59,760 bases of DNA, from positions 21,534-81,293 of the forward strand of contig JADBLN010000117.1 of the NCBI GenBank assembly GCA_014894455.1, in the 5' to 3' direction. Each line of letters begins with the position of its first letter. Position 1 is the first letter of the stretch. The stretch is from Acidobacteriota bacterium (GTDB lineage: Bacteria > Acidobacteriota > Aminicenantia > Aminicenantales > Saccharicenantaceae). Of the stretch, positions 35,916-44,800 are shown piece by piece. The notes beneath the pieces are model-generated. The model did not search any database. It was not told where the DNA came from and was given only the letters and a program-made list of their open reading frames with translations. The position numbers and the translations under genes are program-made.

Positions 35916-38681
35916 ATGGATCGTCCTGAAATCCTTCGCTCATCCTGCATCCCGAAAGCTTTCCTGGCCGCCGTCGTGGGTGCCCTTGTCCTTTTCGCGG
36001 CTTGCGGCCGGGACAAACAATCCGCCCAGCCGCTTCCGCCAAACCAAGGCCGGAGGATCAGCGTCTCCTTCGATGCGCTCCGGGCTCAGTTTCGCAATCC
36101 CGACATGATCTACGCCCCGTTCGTCTTTTGGTTCTGGGACGAGCCGCTCGACCCGGCCAAGATGGGCGAGATGTCCCGCGTCATGGTCGGCCAGCGGTTC
36201 AATCCCGGATACGCCCACGCCCGCAAGTCGATGGTCGGGACCCCCGACCTTCCGGATGCGGAATGGCTGGACGACAAGTGGTTCGAAGCCTTCGACGCGG
36301 CCCTCGGGGAAGCGGAGGCGGGAAAGGGTTATCTCGGCTATTGCGACGAATACTGGTGGCCGAGCTTCCAGGCTAACGGCCGCATCCTGAAAGAGAATCC
36401 GGAGTTAAAGGCCCAGTCGCTCCGCTGGGAGGCCATCGACGTCTCGGGTGGCTCGGAGGTCCGGGTGCCGGCGTCGTTCTTCGCCGTCGCAGCCGAACGC
36501 GAGCCGCCGCTCTCGGCCGCCGCCGTCGGGATGCCCGCCCTGATCCGCAGCCGGACGCTGCGGACGATCGGGGCCGGCGCACCCTTCGTCTGGAAGGCCC
36601 CGGCCCAGGGCGCGTGGCGGGTCTACGCGTTCAACCTCTACAGCCATGCCGGCGCTGACGGCTCGACCGTCAATTATCTCGACTCGCGCCTTGCTCCGGC
36701 CTTCATTTCGACCGCGCTCGAGCCCTATGCCCGCCGGCTGGGCGATAAGCTCGGCAAGTCCATCCCCGGCGACTTCATCGACAACGAAGGCGACTACGGC
36801 TGGGGCCTGGCCTGGTCGGACACGTTGGACACGCGTTACAAGGAACGGTTCGGCCGCGATATCCGCCTTTGGCTGCCCCTCTCGGTCGACCGGGACGTCG
36901 AGGGCGTCTTCGCCCGGGCCCGCTGGGAATGGTTCGACCTCGTCACGGACATCTACGCCGAGACGTTCCGGGCGGTGACCGACTGGCACGAGAAGCGCGG
37001 CATGTCGACCACGGCCCACTTTTGGGAGGAAGGGATCCAGCCCCAGGTGAACGCGGTCGGCGACCACCTGAAGATGCTTCGCACGCTGACCATGGCCGGC
37101 CAGGACTGCCTCGGCCGTAAGCCGCTCCGGGTCCACGACTTTAAGGAGGTCGAATCGGTCGCGGAGTTCGAAGGCTCGCGAGCCGCGACGGAAATCATGG
37201 GCGCCGGGGCTTTCGAAGGGACGCCCTGGAACACCTTCAATCCGGCCTTCCTCAAGCAGGCCGCGAACGCCGTGACGGCCTGGGGCATGAGCCATATCAT
37301 CCCGCACGGCGTTTTCACGACCCGCAAGCTCACCGGCAATCCCTGGCCGCCGGACTGGTACTCGGAAAACCCCATGTTCCCGTACCTCCACCTGTGGACG
37401 GACTTCGTCCGGCGGGCGAGCTTCGTCAACTCGATGGGACACGCCGTGCCCGACGTCCTGCTCTGGAATCCGATCGAATCGGCCTGGGTCCAGGCCGACG
37501 CCGACATCCTCGACGTGGATATGTGGGCCTTCTCCGAAACCCATCCCGGAGGCAACCGGATCAACGAGATCGACCGGGTCTATGCCGCGGCCATCGACGA
37601 CCTGACGGCGGCCAGGGTCGAGTTCCTGATCGGCGACCGGCATTACTTGAAACAGATGGAGGTCAGGGACGGGAAGCTCGTCCGCGGCGAATTCTCGTTC
37701 CGGACCCTCGTCCTGCCGGCGGTCGACATCATGCCGCTCGAGGCGGCCCGGAAGATCGTCGCCTTCGCGGCGTCCGGCGGACGGGTCTTTGCTCTGGCCG
37801 CGCTTCCCGCGGCTTCGGCCGAGAAGGGGATAGCCGACCCGGAGATGGCCCGGTTGATGGATAAGCTGAGGGCCCAGCCGACCTTTATGGCGGTGGGCGA
37901 GGCGGGCTTACCGGCTTTGGCCGAGCAGGCCGCGCCGGGGCTCGCGAGTCCGGTCCGATTCGCCTCCGGGGCTTTTCCGATGCTCCAGCATCGCCGACGG
38001 ATCGACGGCCGGGATTTTTTCTGGCTGGCGAATAACACGGACGAGTGGCAGGTCTGCGAGTTGGAAATCGCTGGCGTCCGCGGCGCCGCATCCGTCTGGG
38101 ACTGCGAAACGGGGGACATCCGGCCGGTGGCGTCCGTCGAAACGAAGGAAGCGAGCCGGCTTACGCGCGTCTTCAAGCCGTACGAGGCCAGCTGGCTCGT
38201 CTTCGACCCGAACGGGAAGGCTCTCACCGGGCCGCCCGAGCGCAAGGCAGAGGTCGAGGTGGTCGCGGCGATCGAGGGGACTTGGAAAGTGAGTTTCGAC
38301 CCGAAGATCCAGCCGGCGATGGAGTACCCCAGCGTACCTTCAGCCGAGTTTTCCTCCGGGGTCGAAAAGCCGCTCGAGGATTGGAAAGCGTGGGGACTCA
38401 CGAAATTCAGCGGGCTGTTGGATTACGCCAAGACGGTAACCATCGACCGGCCGGCGCAGGATATGAAGCTCGACCTGGGAAAGGTCTGTCATGTGGCCGA
38501 GGTCTGGGTCAACGGGAAGAGCTGCGGGGCAAGGCTGTGGGGGCCGCACGTGTTCGCCGTCGGCGAGGAGCTCCGGCCCGGGGCGAACGAGATCCGAGTG
38601 CGTGTCGCCAACCTGATCAACAACAGTTATGGGGAGTTCACGGAATCGGGCCTACTCGGTCCGGTCCGGCTGGTCCGGTGA
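35916..38681 (+). CDS. Exported glycoside hydrolase, GH106-/GH2-like
   Basis: A 921-residue protein with a lipoprotein-type leader (KAFLAAVVGALVLFAAC). The opening FDALRAQFRNPDMIYAPFVFWFWDEPLD, split here as FRNPDMIYAPFVFWFW and what follows, is typical of large GH106-like alpha-L-rhamnosidase relatives. The middle forms the TIM-barrel region (DFIDNEGDYGWGLAWSD; TAHFWEEGIQPQ) with several candidate acidic catalytic residues, and the C-terminus (LDLGKVCHVAEVWVNGKSCG, then GANEIRVRVANLINNSYG) is a GH2-type galactose-binding jelly roll. ATG 35916 follows AAGGAG; an earlier in-frame ATG lacks one. Likely cleaves terminal deoxyhexose or related sugars outside the cytoplasm; substrate not certain. 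Confidence 0.78.
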   Translation: MDRPEILRSSCIPKAFLAAVVGALVLFAACGRDKQSAQPLPPNQGRRISVSFDALRAQFRNPDMIYAPFVFWFWDEPLDPAKMGEMSRVMVGQRFNPGYAHARKSMVGTPDLPDAEWLDDKWFEAFDAALGEAEAGKGYLGYCDEYWWPSFQANGRILKENPELKAQSLRWEAIDVSGGSEVRVPASFFAVAAEREPPLSAAAVGMPALIRSRTLRTIGAGAPFVWKAPAQGAWRVYAFNLYSHAGADGSTVNYLDSRLAPAFISTALEPYARRLGDKLGKSIPGDFIDNEGDYGWGLAWSDTLDTRYKERFGRDIRLWLPLSVDRDVEGVFARARWEWFDLVTDIYAETFRAVTDWHEKRGMSTTAHFWEEGIQPQVNAVGDHLKMLRTLTMAGQDCLGRKPLRVHDFKEVESVAEFEGSRAATEIMGAGAFEGTPWNTFNPAFLKQAANAVTAWGMSHIIPHGVFTTRKLTGNPWPPDWYSENPMFPYLHLWTDFVRRASFVNSMGHAVPDVLLWNPIESAWVQADADILDVDMWAFSETHPGGNRINEIDRVYAAAIDDLTAARVEFLIGDRHYLKQMEVRDGKLVRGEFSFRTLVLPAVDIMPLEAARKIVAFAASGGRVFALAALPAASAEKGIADPEMARLMDKLRAQPTFMAVGEAGLPALAEQAAPGLASPVRFASGAFPMLQHRRRIDGRDFFWLANNTDEWQVCELEIAGVRGAASVWDCETGDIRPVASVETKEASRLTRVFKPYEASWLVFDPNGKALTGPPERKAEVEVVAAIEGTWKVSFDPKIQPAMEYPSVPSAEFSSGVEKPLEDWKAWGLTKFSGLLDYAKTVTIDRPAQDMKLDLGKVCHVAEVWVNGKSCGARLWGPHVFAVGEELRPGANEIRVRVANLINNSYGEFTESGLLGPVRLVR

Positions 38682-38730
38682 CCCCGTCCTTTGACCATGG
38701 CCGTTATCCCATATTAAAAAGGAGTAAAGG

Positions 38731-39433
38731 ATGAAACGCAGAACGTTCGTCAAGGGCGCCGCGGCGGCCCTGCCGGCGCTGGCCGCCCTGGGCTTTCCGA
38801 ATATCGGAGCCGCCGGGGAGCTCGAGCCGATCACGCTTCCGAAGCCCGAAATGGACGGAGGCAAGTCCGTGCTGGCGGCACTGAAGGACAGAAAGACGGT
38901 CCGGAATATCAGTCCGGACCCCCTTCCGCTTCAGACGCTCTCGAATCTTCTCTGGGCGGCCTTCGGAGTGAACCGGCCGGAGGCGGGGCTTATGGGAAAG
39001 CCGGGGAGAACGGCCCCTTCGGCCAGCAACTCGCAGGAAATCGGCCTTTACGTTTGCCTGGCTCAAGGAGTCTACCTCTATGAAACGGTTCCTCACCGCC
39101 TGGCGCCTGTCGCCGCGGGTGATTTTCGAGCCAGGGCCGGCCGGAGTGCAGCGGTGAAAGCCCCCGTGAATATCTTCTGTCGTGGATCTCGCGAGATACG
39201 TCGTGGGGGAGGGGCAGCCGGACCGGTCGATCGGGAACCCCGAGGTTCAAAAATCCTATTATTTCACGGACACGGGTTTCATCGCCCAGAATGTCTACCT
39301 GTTCGCGGCCTCGCAGGGCCTGGCGGCCTGGTTTCATAACTGCGACAAGGAGAACACGGCCCGGGAGTTTAAACTACGGCCCGAACAGCGCGTCCTGTTC
39401 GCCCAGACCGTAGGTTATCCTGTGAAGGCTTAA
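38731..39433 (+). pseudogene. Nitroreductase family (SagB-like) gene with one frameshift
   Basis: Read in two frames, this is a full-length nitroreductase of about 233 residues with a twin-arginine-like leader (MKRRTFVKGAAAALPALAAL). Frame 1 gives KDRKTVRNISPDPLPLQTLS and SASNSQEIGLYVCLAQGVYL, then APVNIF. At about 39178 the frame moves by one base and continues VVDLARYVVGEGQPDRSIGN and TGFIAQNVYLFAASQGLAAW to the C-terminus EQRVLFAQTVGYP. Removing one base at 39178 restores an uninterrupted protein. This is either a recent inactivating mutation or a sequence error. An AAGGAG site precedes the ATG. The family uses FMN and reduces diverse substrates. Confidence 0.8.
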
Positions 39434-39544
39434 CCCAGCACATAATTTATTAATATCTTGATCAGGTCAGGGCACGATCCGTCTTGACGCCGGCGGAAGG
39501 ATATTCCAGAATGAGAGGAGGACAAGGGGCGGGGTTCGAGGTCA

Positions 39545-39930
39545 ATGATGCGGATACTGATCATCGAGGACGAAGGCAAGATCGCTTCGCCTTCGAGGAG
39601 CTTCTGGCCAGGGTCCGGGCCCTGCTCCGGAAGAGAGAAGCGGGCTCGCCGACAAAGCTCCAGGTGGCCGACTTGTCAATGGACCTTTTAACTCACAAAG
39701 TCATGCGTGCCGGTTACATGGCGATCCTCCTCTTGACCTTGTCCACATTCGGCTTCGTCCTCTTCCGAGACCTCAGCCGGAGGCTGCGCGGCGACATCGA
39801 CAAATTGCTGGAATCCCGGGCCCAGGGTGTCCACGGATTCCGTGAATACTTATTGGGAAGCGGAAAAGCTGGAAGCGGCCTGGGCCTGTCCATCGCCAAG
39901 GCCATCGCCGAAAACATTAGAGGAACTTAA
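39545..39930 (+). pseudogene. Collapsed two-component system: fused response-regulator and histidine-kinase remnants
   Basis: Four recognisable fragments are strung together with the intervening parts missing. First MMRILIIEDEGKIA (frame 2), the start of an OmpR-type receiver. Then, in frame 1, FAFEELLARVRALLRKREAG, the receiver's end and linker, and KLQVADLSMDLLTHKV, the start of its DNA-binding domain. Next MAILLLTLSTFGFVLFRDLS, a sensor kinase membrane helix, with LRGDIDKLLESRAQG. Last GSGLGLSIAKAIAENI, the kinase ATP-lid G2 box. A complete pair would need about 2 kb; here it fits 386 bases. The order is that of an operon with regulator before sensor. The product cannot work as either partner. 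Confidence 0.75.
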
Positions 39931-39994
39931 TGTTCCTTTAACCGTCTTCTAACCCTCCTTTCTTTATACTTGGCTGTGAAAGGAGTTGAATCAC

Positions 39995-40327
39995 ATGAAA
40001 AAATCATTATCCGTTCTCGTGGGAGTCCTCATGGTCCTCGGGCTGATCTCCTTCAGCCTGGCCCAGGGAACTCAGGCCCCGGCTAAGAAGCCCGTCGGCA
40101 CGACCTTCATCGGGACGGTCGATTCCGTGACCATGGCCGAGATCGTGGTGGTCAACAAGGCCAACGTCAGGATGAGCTTCCTGATCGTCGCCACGACCAC
40201 CTTGTACAACGCCAAGGGTGAGACGATCGGTCTGGACAAGATCGTCAAGGGCAACGAGGTCAACGTCGAGTACAAGACGACGGCCGAAGGCGCTTACGAA
40301 GCGGTTTCCGTCAAAGTCACCAAGTAG
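39995..40327 (+). CDS. Small exported protein of unknown function
   Basis: A 110-residue protein with a Sec leader (MKKSLSVLVGVLMVLGLISF, cleavage near SLAQG). The mature part is a short beta-rich domain (GTTFIGTVDSVTMAEIVVV, ATTTLYNAKGETIGLDKIVK, GNEVNVEYKTT) of the kind seen in DUF5666-like OB-fold exported proteins; family assignment is tentative. ATG 39995 has AAAGGAG at nine bases, better than an in-frame TTG at 39986. A strong terminator follows 27 bases after the stop, so it is probably monocistronic and well expressed. Confidence 0.8.
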   Translation: MKKSLSVLVGVLMVLGLISFSLAQGTQAPAKKPVGTTFIGTVDSVTMAEIVVVNKANVRMSFLIVATTTLYNAKGETIGLDKIVKGNEVNVEYKTTAEGAYEAVSVKVTK

Positions 40328-40353
40328 AAACATCGAGTTCTCCGTTGCTGTTC

Positions 40354-40384
40354 AAGGCAGGTCTTCGGACCTGCCTTTTTTTTA
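40354..40384 (+). terminator. Rho-independent terminator
   Basis: Stem GGCAGGTC/GACCTGCC closed by the stable TTCG tetraloop (40364-40367), with flanking A/T pairs and a T8 run from 40376. It follows the small exported protein gene. Confidence 0.92.
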
Positions 40385-40486
40385 TTGTCGCTCGGCTGTC
40401 GGAAGGGGAGTGTAAGAAAAACTGTGTAAACCTCTGACGCTGGAATCAAGGACGTTATTTTGATAAGACTAGAATAGAGAAAACAG

Positions 40487-41809
40487 ATGAAGATTTTGCT
40501 AGTATCCCCATCGGTTGACCCGAACGAGAAGACCAACAAGCAAATGATGATGCCGCAATTGGCATTGATCATCCTCCAGGGCCTGACATCTAAAGAGCAC
40601 CAGGTTGTTACGGTCGATGAAGAAGCTGAAGACATCGATCTCGAGCATGAATGCGATCTTGTCGGAATCAGTTTCATGACCTCCAATGCATCCCGCGCCT
40701 ATTGGCTTGCACGGGAGTTCAAGAAAAGAGGAAAAACGGTTGTTCTGGGCGGTGTGCATCCGACGCTGCTTCCTGATGAGGCATTGCCCTATGGCGATTC
40801 CGTCGTGATAGGCGAAGCCGAAGGTGTTTGGGCCGAATTGCTCGAAGATTATAAAAACGGCCGTTTAAAGAAAATATATCATAATCCACGGCCCGACCTT
40901 TCGAGATATGTGCCCAAAGATTTCAGCAAAATCACCAAACGCAGCCTTTTCGCTCTGGTGCCTATCGTGACTTCCCGTGGTTGTCCCTATCATTGCGATT
41001 TTTGCTGCGTCACGGATCTTTTCGGCAAAGAGATCCGCCATGTCCCTGTCGATAATATCGTGAGGGATATCAAAGAGTCGGGCAGAAAAAACTTCATGTT
41101 TCTTGACGACAATATTATCGGGCATCCCAGCTATGCCAAGGAGCTCTTCGCCGCTCTAAAACCGCTCAAGATTTCGTGGGTTGGACAGTCATCCATTTCC
41201 CTCCTTGTCAACGACGATGAGCTTTTGAAGCTGGCCGCCGAAAGCGGCTGTAAAGGCCTTTTTATCGGCCTCGAGAGTGTCAAGGAGGCTCAGATGAGCT
41301 CCTTGCGGAAGTCGTTTAAATCTCTTGAAGGATTGGAAAATGCCCTAAAAAAAATGCGTAAAGCCGGAATATTCGCCCATGCCTCAATGATCTTCGGTTT
41401 TGACGAAGACACCAAAGAAGTCTTTGATGATACTGTAAAATTCCTTATAAAGAACAAAGTCCACACTGTTTCCTTTAATGTTCTTACGCCGTACCCGGGG
41501 ACAAAAACTTTCCAGAAAATGAATGAGGAGGGCCGGTTGCTGACCGACGACTGGAAATACTACGACCACAGCACCGTAGTCTATCAACCAAAAAACATGT
41601 CTCCTTATGAATTGATGGTTGGAAAAATTAAATCAAGGAAGAAGTTCTACAGTGCATGGTCAATTCTTAGGCGGCTTTTTGGAAATTTCAACCATGCCGG
41701 TATCTATCTGGCAATGAATTGGGGCCATTTCAAAGCCGTTAAGGTGGAAGAGAAGAGGTTGGCTGTAGTTAAGAAGGAAATTTATGATGAACCTACCAGG
41801 CGCGTTTGA
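40487..41809 (+). CDS. B12-binding domain radical SAM protein
   Basis: A 440-residue radical SAM enzyme of the cobalamin-binding class. Residues 1-120 form the B12-binding-type domain (MKILLVSPSVDPNE, then VVLGGVHPTLLPDEAL). The iron-sulfur motif Cx3Cx2C is Cys166, Cys170 and Cys173 in SRGCPYHCDFC. The barrel continues with FLDDNIIGHPSYAKELF, GLFIGLESV and MIFGFDEDT, and NVLTPYPGTKTF near residue 330. Substrate unknown; this group includes methylases and lipid- or hopanoid-modifying enzymes. Base composition is clearly AT-richer than the flanking genes (frequent AAA, GAT, TTT codons), pointing to transfer. No strong ribosome binding site is seen. The stop is three bases from the ndvB stop on the other strand. 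Confidence 0.92.
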   Translation: MKILLVSPSVDPNEKTNKQMMMPQLALIILQGLTSKEHQVVTVDEEAEDIDLEHECDLVGISFMTSNASRAYWLAREFKKRGKTVVLGGVHPTLLPDEALPYGDSVVIGEAEGVWAELLEDYKNGRLKKIYHNPRPDLSRYVPKDFSKITKRSLFALVPIVTSRGCPYHCDFCCVTDLFGKEIRHVPVDNIVRDIKESGRKNFMFLDDNIIGHPSYAKELFAALKPLKISWVGQSSISLLVNDDELLKLAAESGCKGLFIGLESVKEAQMSSLRKSFKSLEGLENALKKMRKAGIFAHASMIFGFDEDTKEVFDDTVKFLIKNKVHTVSFNVLTPYPGTKTFQKMNEEGRLLTDDWKYYDHSTVVYQPKNMSPYELMVGKIKSRKKFYSAWSILRRLFGNFNHAGIYLAMNWGHFKAVKVEEKRLAVVKKEIYDEPTRRV

Positions 41810-41812
41810 GAC

Positions 41813-44800
41813 TCAAGCGGAAGCGATGGCGTCCGGGGCGGCACCGGGCGGGACGGGCTGCTTCCGATCTCCCAGCACCAGCCGGACATGGTGCGTGCCG
41901 CCGTCATCGGCGAGAGGGATGGAGCGGGGGTCGACCGGCGCGCCATCCAGTTCCGCCTCGGCGATCCCTCGGCAGCGGCGCTCCGGGTTCGAGACCGCGA
42001 TCTCGTAGAGCGTCCGGCCGAAGCGCCAGACGATCGCGTAGTCAAGCCAGGATGACGGGATGCAGGGGTCCATCTCGAAGGTCGAGCCCCGGCGCTGGAG
42101 CCCGAGGATGGTCTCGAGGCCGGCGCGGTACATCAAGCCTGCCGAACCTGTATACCACGTCCATCCGGCACGCCCGGCGTGTGCCCGATCGGCGTGGACG
42201 TCTCCGGCGATGACGTAGGGTTCGGCCATGTAGCGCCCGACACCGGCCGCGGTCCTGGTATGGTTGACGGGATTGAGCATGTGGAAGAGATCCATCGCCT
42301 CGTCGCCGCTGCCCAGCCGGGCCATGGCCATGACGACCCAGAGAGCCCCGTGGGTGTATTGGCCGCCGTTCTCACGCACGCCGGGCGGATAGCCCTTGAT
42401 GTAACCCGGATCCTGGATGGATTCGTTGAAGGGCGGGGTGAGCAGCAGTATGACCTGAGCTCCGCGCCGAATCAGGTGGGTGCGGACGGCGTCCATGGCG
42501 CGTTCCGCATAACGCACGGGAACCGCGCCCGAGAGCACCGCCCAGGACTGTACGACGGCGTCGATCCGGCACTCGTCGTTCTGGGCCGAGCCTAGAGGCT
42601 TGCCGTCGTCGTAGTAGCCGCGCCGGTACCACTCGCCGTCCCAGGTCTGCTCCAGCATGCTGCCGAGCCGGCGGGCCTCGCTGCGGTAGCGCTCGGCCCG
42701 GGCCTGGTCCCCCCGAGCTTCGCAGAGCGGCGCGAACTCGCTTAGGACCACATGGAGGAAGAAGCCCACCCAGGTGCTCTCTCCGCGCCCTTCCCGTCCC
42801 ACGCGGTTCATGCCGTCGTTCCAGTCTCCGCTCCCCATGAGGGGAAGGCCGTGGGCGCCCGCGGTCAGTCCACGGTCGATGGCGCGCAGGCAATGCTCGA
42901 AGATCGGACTCTTTTCGGTCGAGATGCGGGGCTGAACGTAGGCGTCCTGCGTTTCCGGGGCGAGTGGCGGAGCCTCCAGGAAGGGCGTCGGCTCTTCGAG
43001 TACGCCCGCGTCTCCCGTCGTCCGGACGTAGTGCGCTACCGCGTGGGGAAGCCATAACAGGTCGTCGGAACAGCGCGTGCGGGTGCCCCGGCCGCTCTGC
43101 TCGTGCCACCAGTGTTGGACGTCGCCTTCGAGGAATTGCCGGCCGGCCGCTCGCAACAGGTGTTCCCTGATGAGATCCGGCCGGGCCAGCGTCAAAGCCA
43201 TGACGTCTTGAAGCTGGTCGCGGAACCCGAAGGCGCCGCTCGGTTGGTAGTAAGCGGACCGGGCCCACAGCCGGCAGCTCACGTCCTGATAGAGCAGCCA
43301 GCGGTTCATCAACAGATCGAAGGAGTCGTCCGGCGTACGGACCTGGACCGTGTTGAGGATGCCGTCCCAGCTCTGGCGCACGGCCTCGCGGGCGATTTCC
43401 GCGGCGTCCACGCGACCATGCCGGCCCAGAAGCTTGCGGGCCTCATTCCCATCCTTCCCCTGCCCAACCAGGAACACAAGGAGGCGCGTCTCCCCCGGGA
43501 TCAGAGTGACGGAGACGTGCAGCGCGGCGCAGGGATCGAGCCCCGCTCCGAAGCGGCCCGACAGGGCTTCACGGCGGAGCGCCGCCGGTTGCGCCAGGGA
43601 ACCGTTGCGACCCAGGAACGACAAGCGATCTCCCGTTGCCGAGCGCAGCCCTTCGCTCGCGTGCGCAAAAGCCACGCGTCCCGCGAACTCTTGGTTGTAG
43701 GGATTCCTGGCCAGGACCGCTCCGGTCGCGGAGTCGAGCTCGGTCACCACGTGCCTGCTCTGGCCCGCCCGCGGCGGCCCCAGCACCCACTCGTTGTAGG
43801 CGAATACGCTCAGGCGACGCGCCCTTCCGCTTTCGTTCGTAAGCGTGAGCAGTGAGAATTTCACCGGGTCCTTCGCGTCTACGAATACGTCGAGGTTTTG
43901 GCGCAGGCCGTGCGCTACGCGAGTGAAACGAGTCAGCCCGGCGGAATGCCGAATCACAAAGCGACCGTCCCCGCCCGTGCGGGGCATCGGGCCCGGCGTG
44001 GGGGACCAGGTCTCTCCGGTCTCATCGTCGCGGATGAAGAGCGCCTCGGCCGTGGGGTCGGTCACGGGGTCGTTCGCGAAAGGCGTGAGGCGGTTCTCGC
44101 GGCTGTCCTCCGACCAGGTGTAGGCCGACCCTGAGGCCGTGACCACCGTCCCGAACGCGGGGTTGGCGATGACGTTGGCCCAAGGCAGGGGCGTCTCCTG
44201 GTTCGCTTCAAGGACGACCACGTAGTCGTGCCCGTCGTCGGCGAAGCCGCCCCTGCCGTTGGCCAGGGCGAGCGGGGGCACGGCCACCTGCGCCGGTGAC
44301 GCGGCGGCTGAGCTCGACTCCGCGGAGGGCGCGAATTCCTCCGGCTCCGGCCACTCGGGATCGGGCCGGTCGAGTTGGTTGGCCAGATCTCCCCGCTCGC
44401 CGCTCAGGACGGCGCGCGCCACGCCCGCGAGGAGGATGCGCTCGGCTTCGGCCATGCGGTCCCCACGGAGCAGGTAAGCCCCGCCGGGCCGGTGCTTCCA
44501 GGTCCTCCAGGGTCCATTGTCGAGGAGGGCCACGAGCAGCGCGTGCATCTCGTCGAGATAGCTCACGGGGTGCTCGTTGAGGATCACGACGTCGGCGCTT
44601 AACCCCTTGAGCCGCCAGTACTCCTGCGCCTGCAGGACATGGCGCACCAGCGGCAGGTCGTCCTCCTCGACGACCCGCACCAGGAGGATGGGGAGATCGC
44701 CCGAGATGCCGTGCGGCCAGAGGCCTTCCTGGCCGAGGGTGTTGCGGGCCAGAAGCTCCGGGCTCGCGCGGAGCGATCCGTCGGTATACAGCACCCGCGA

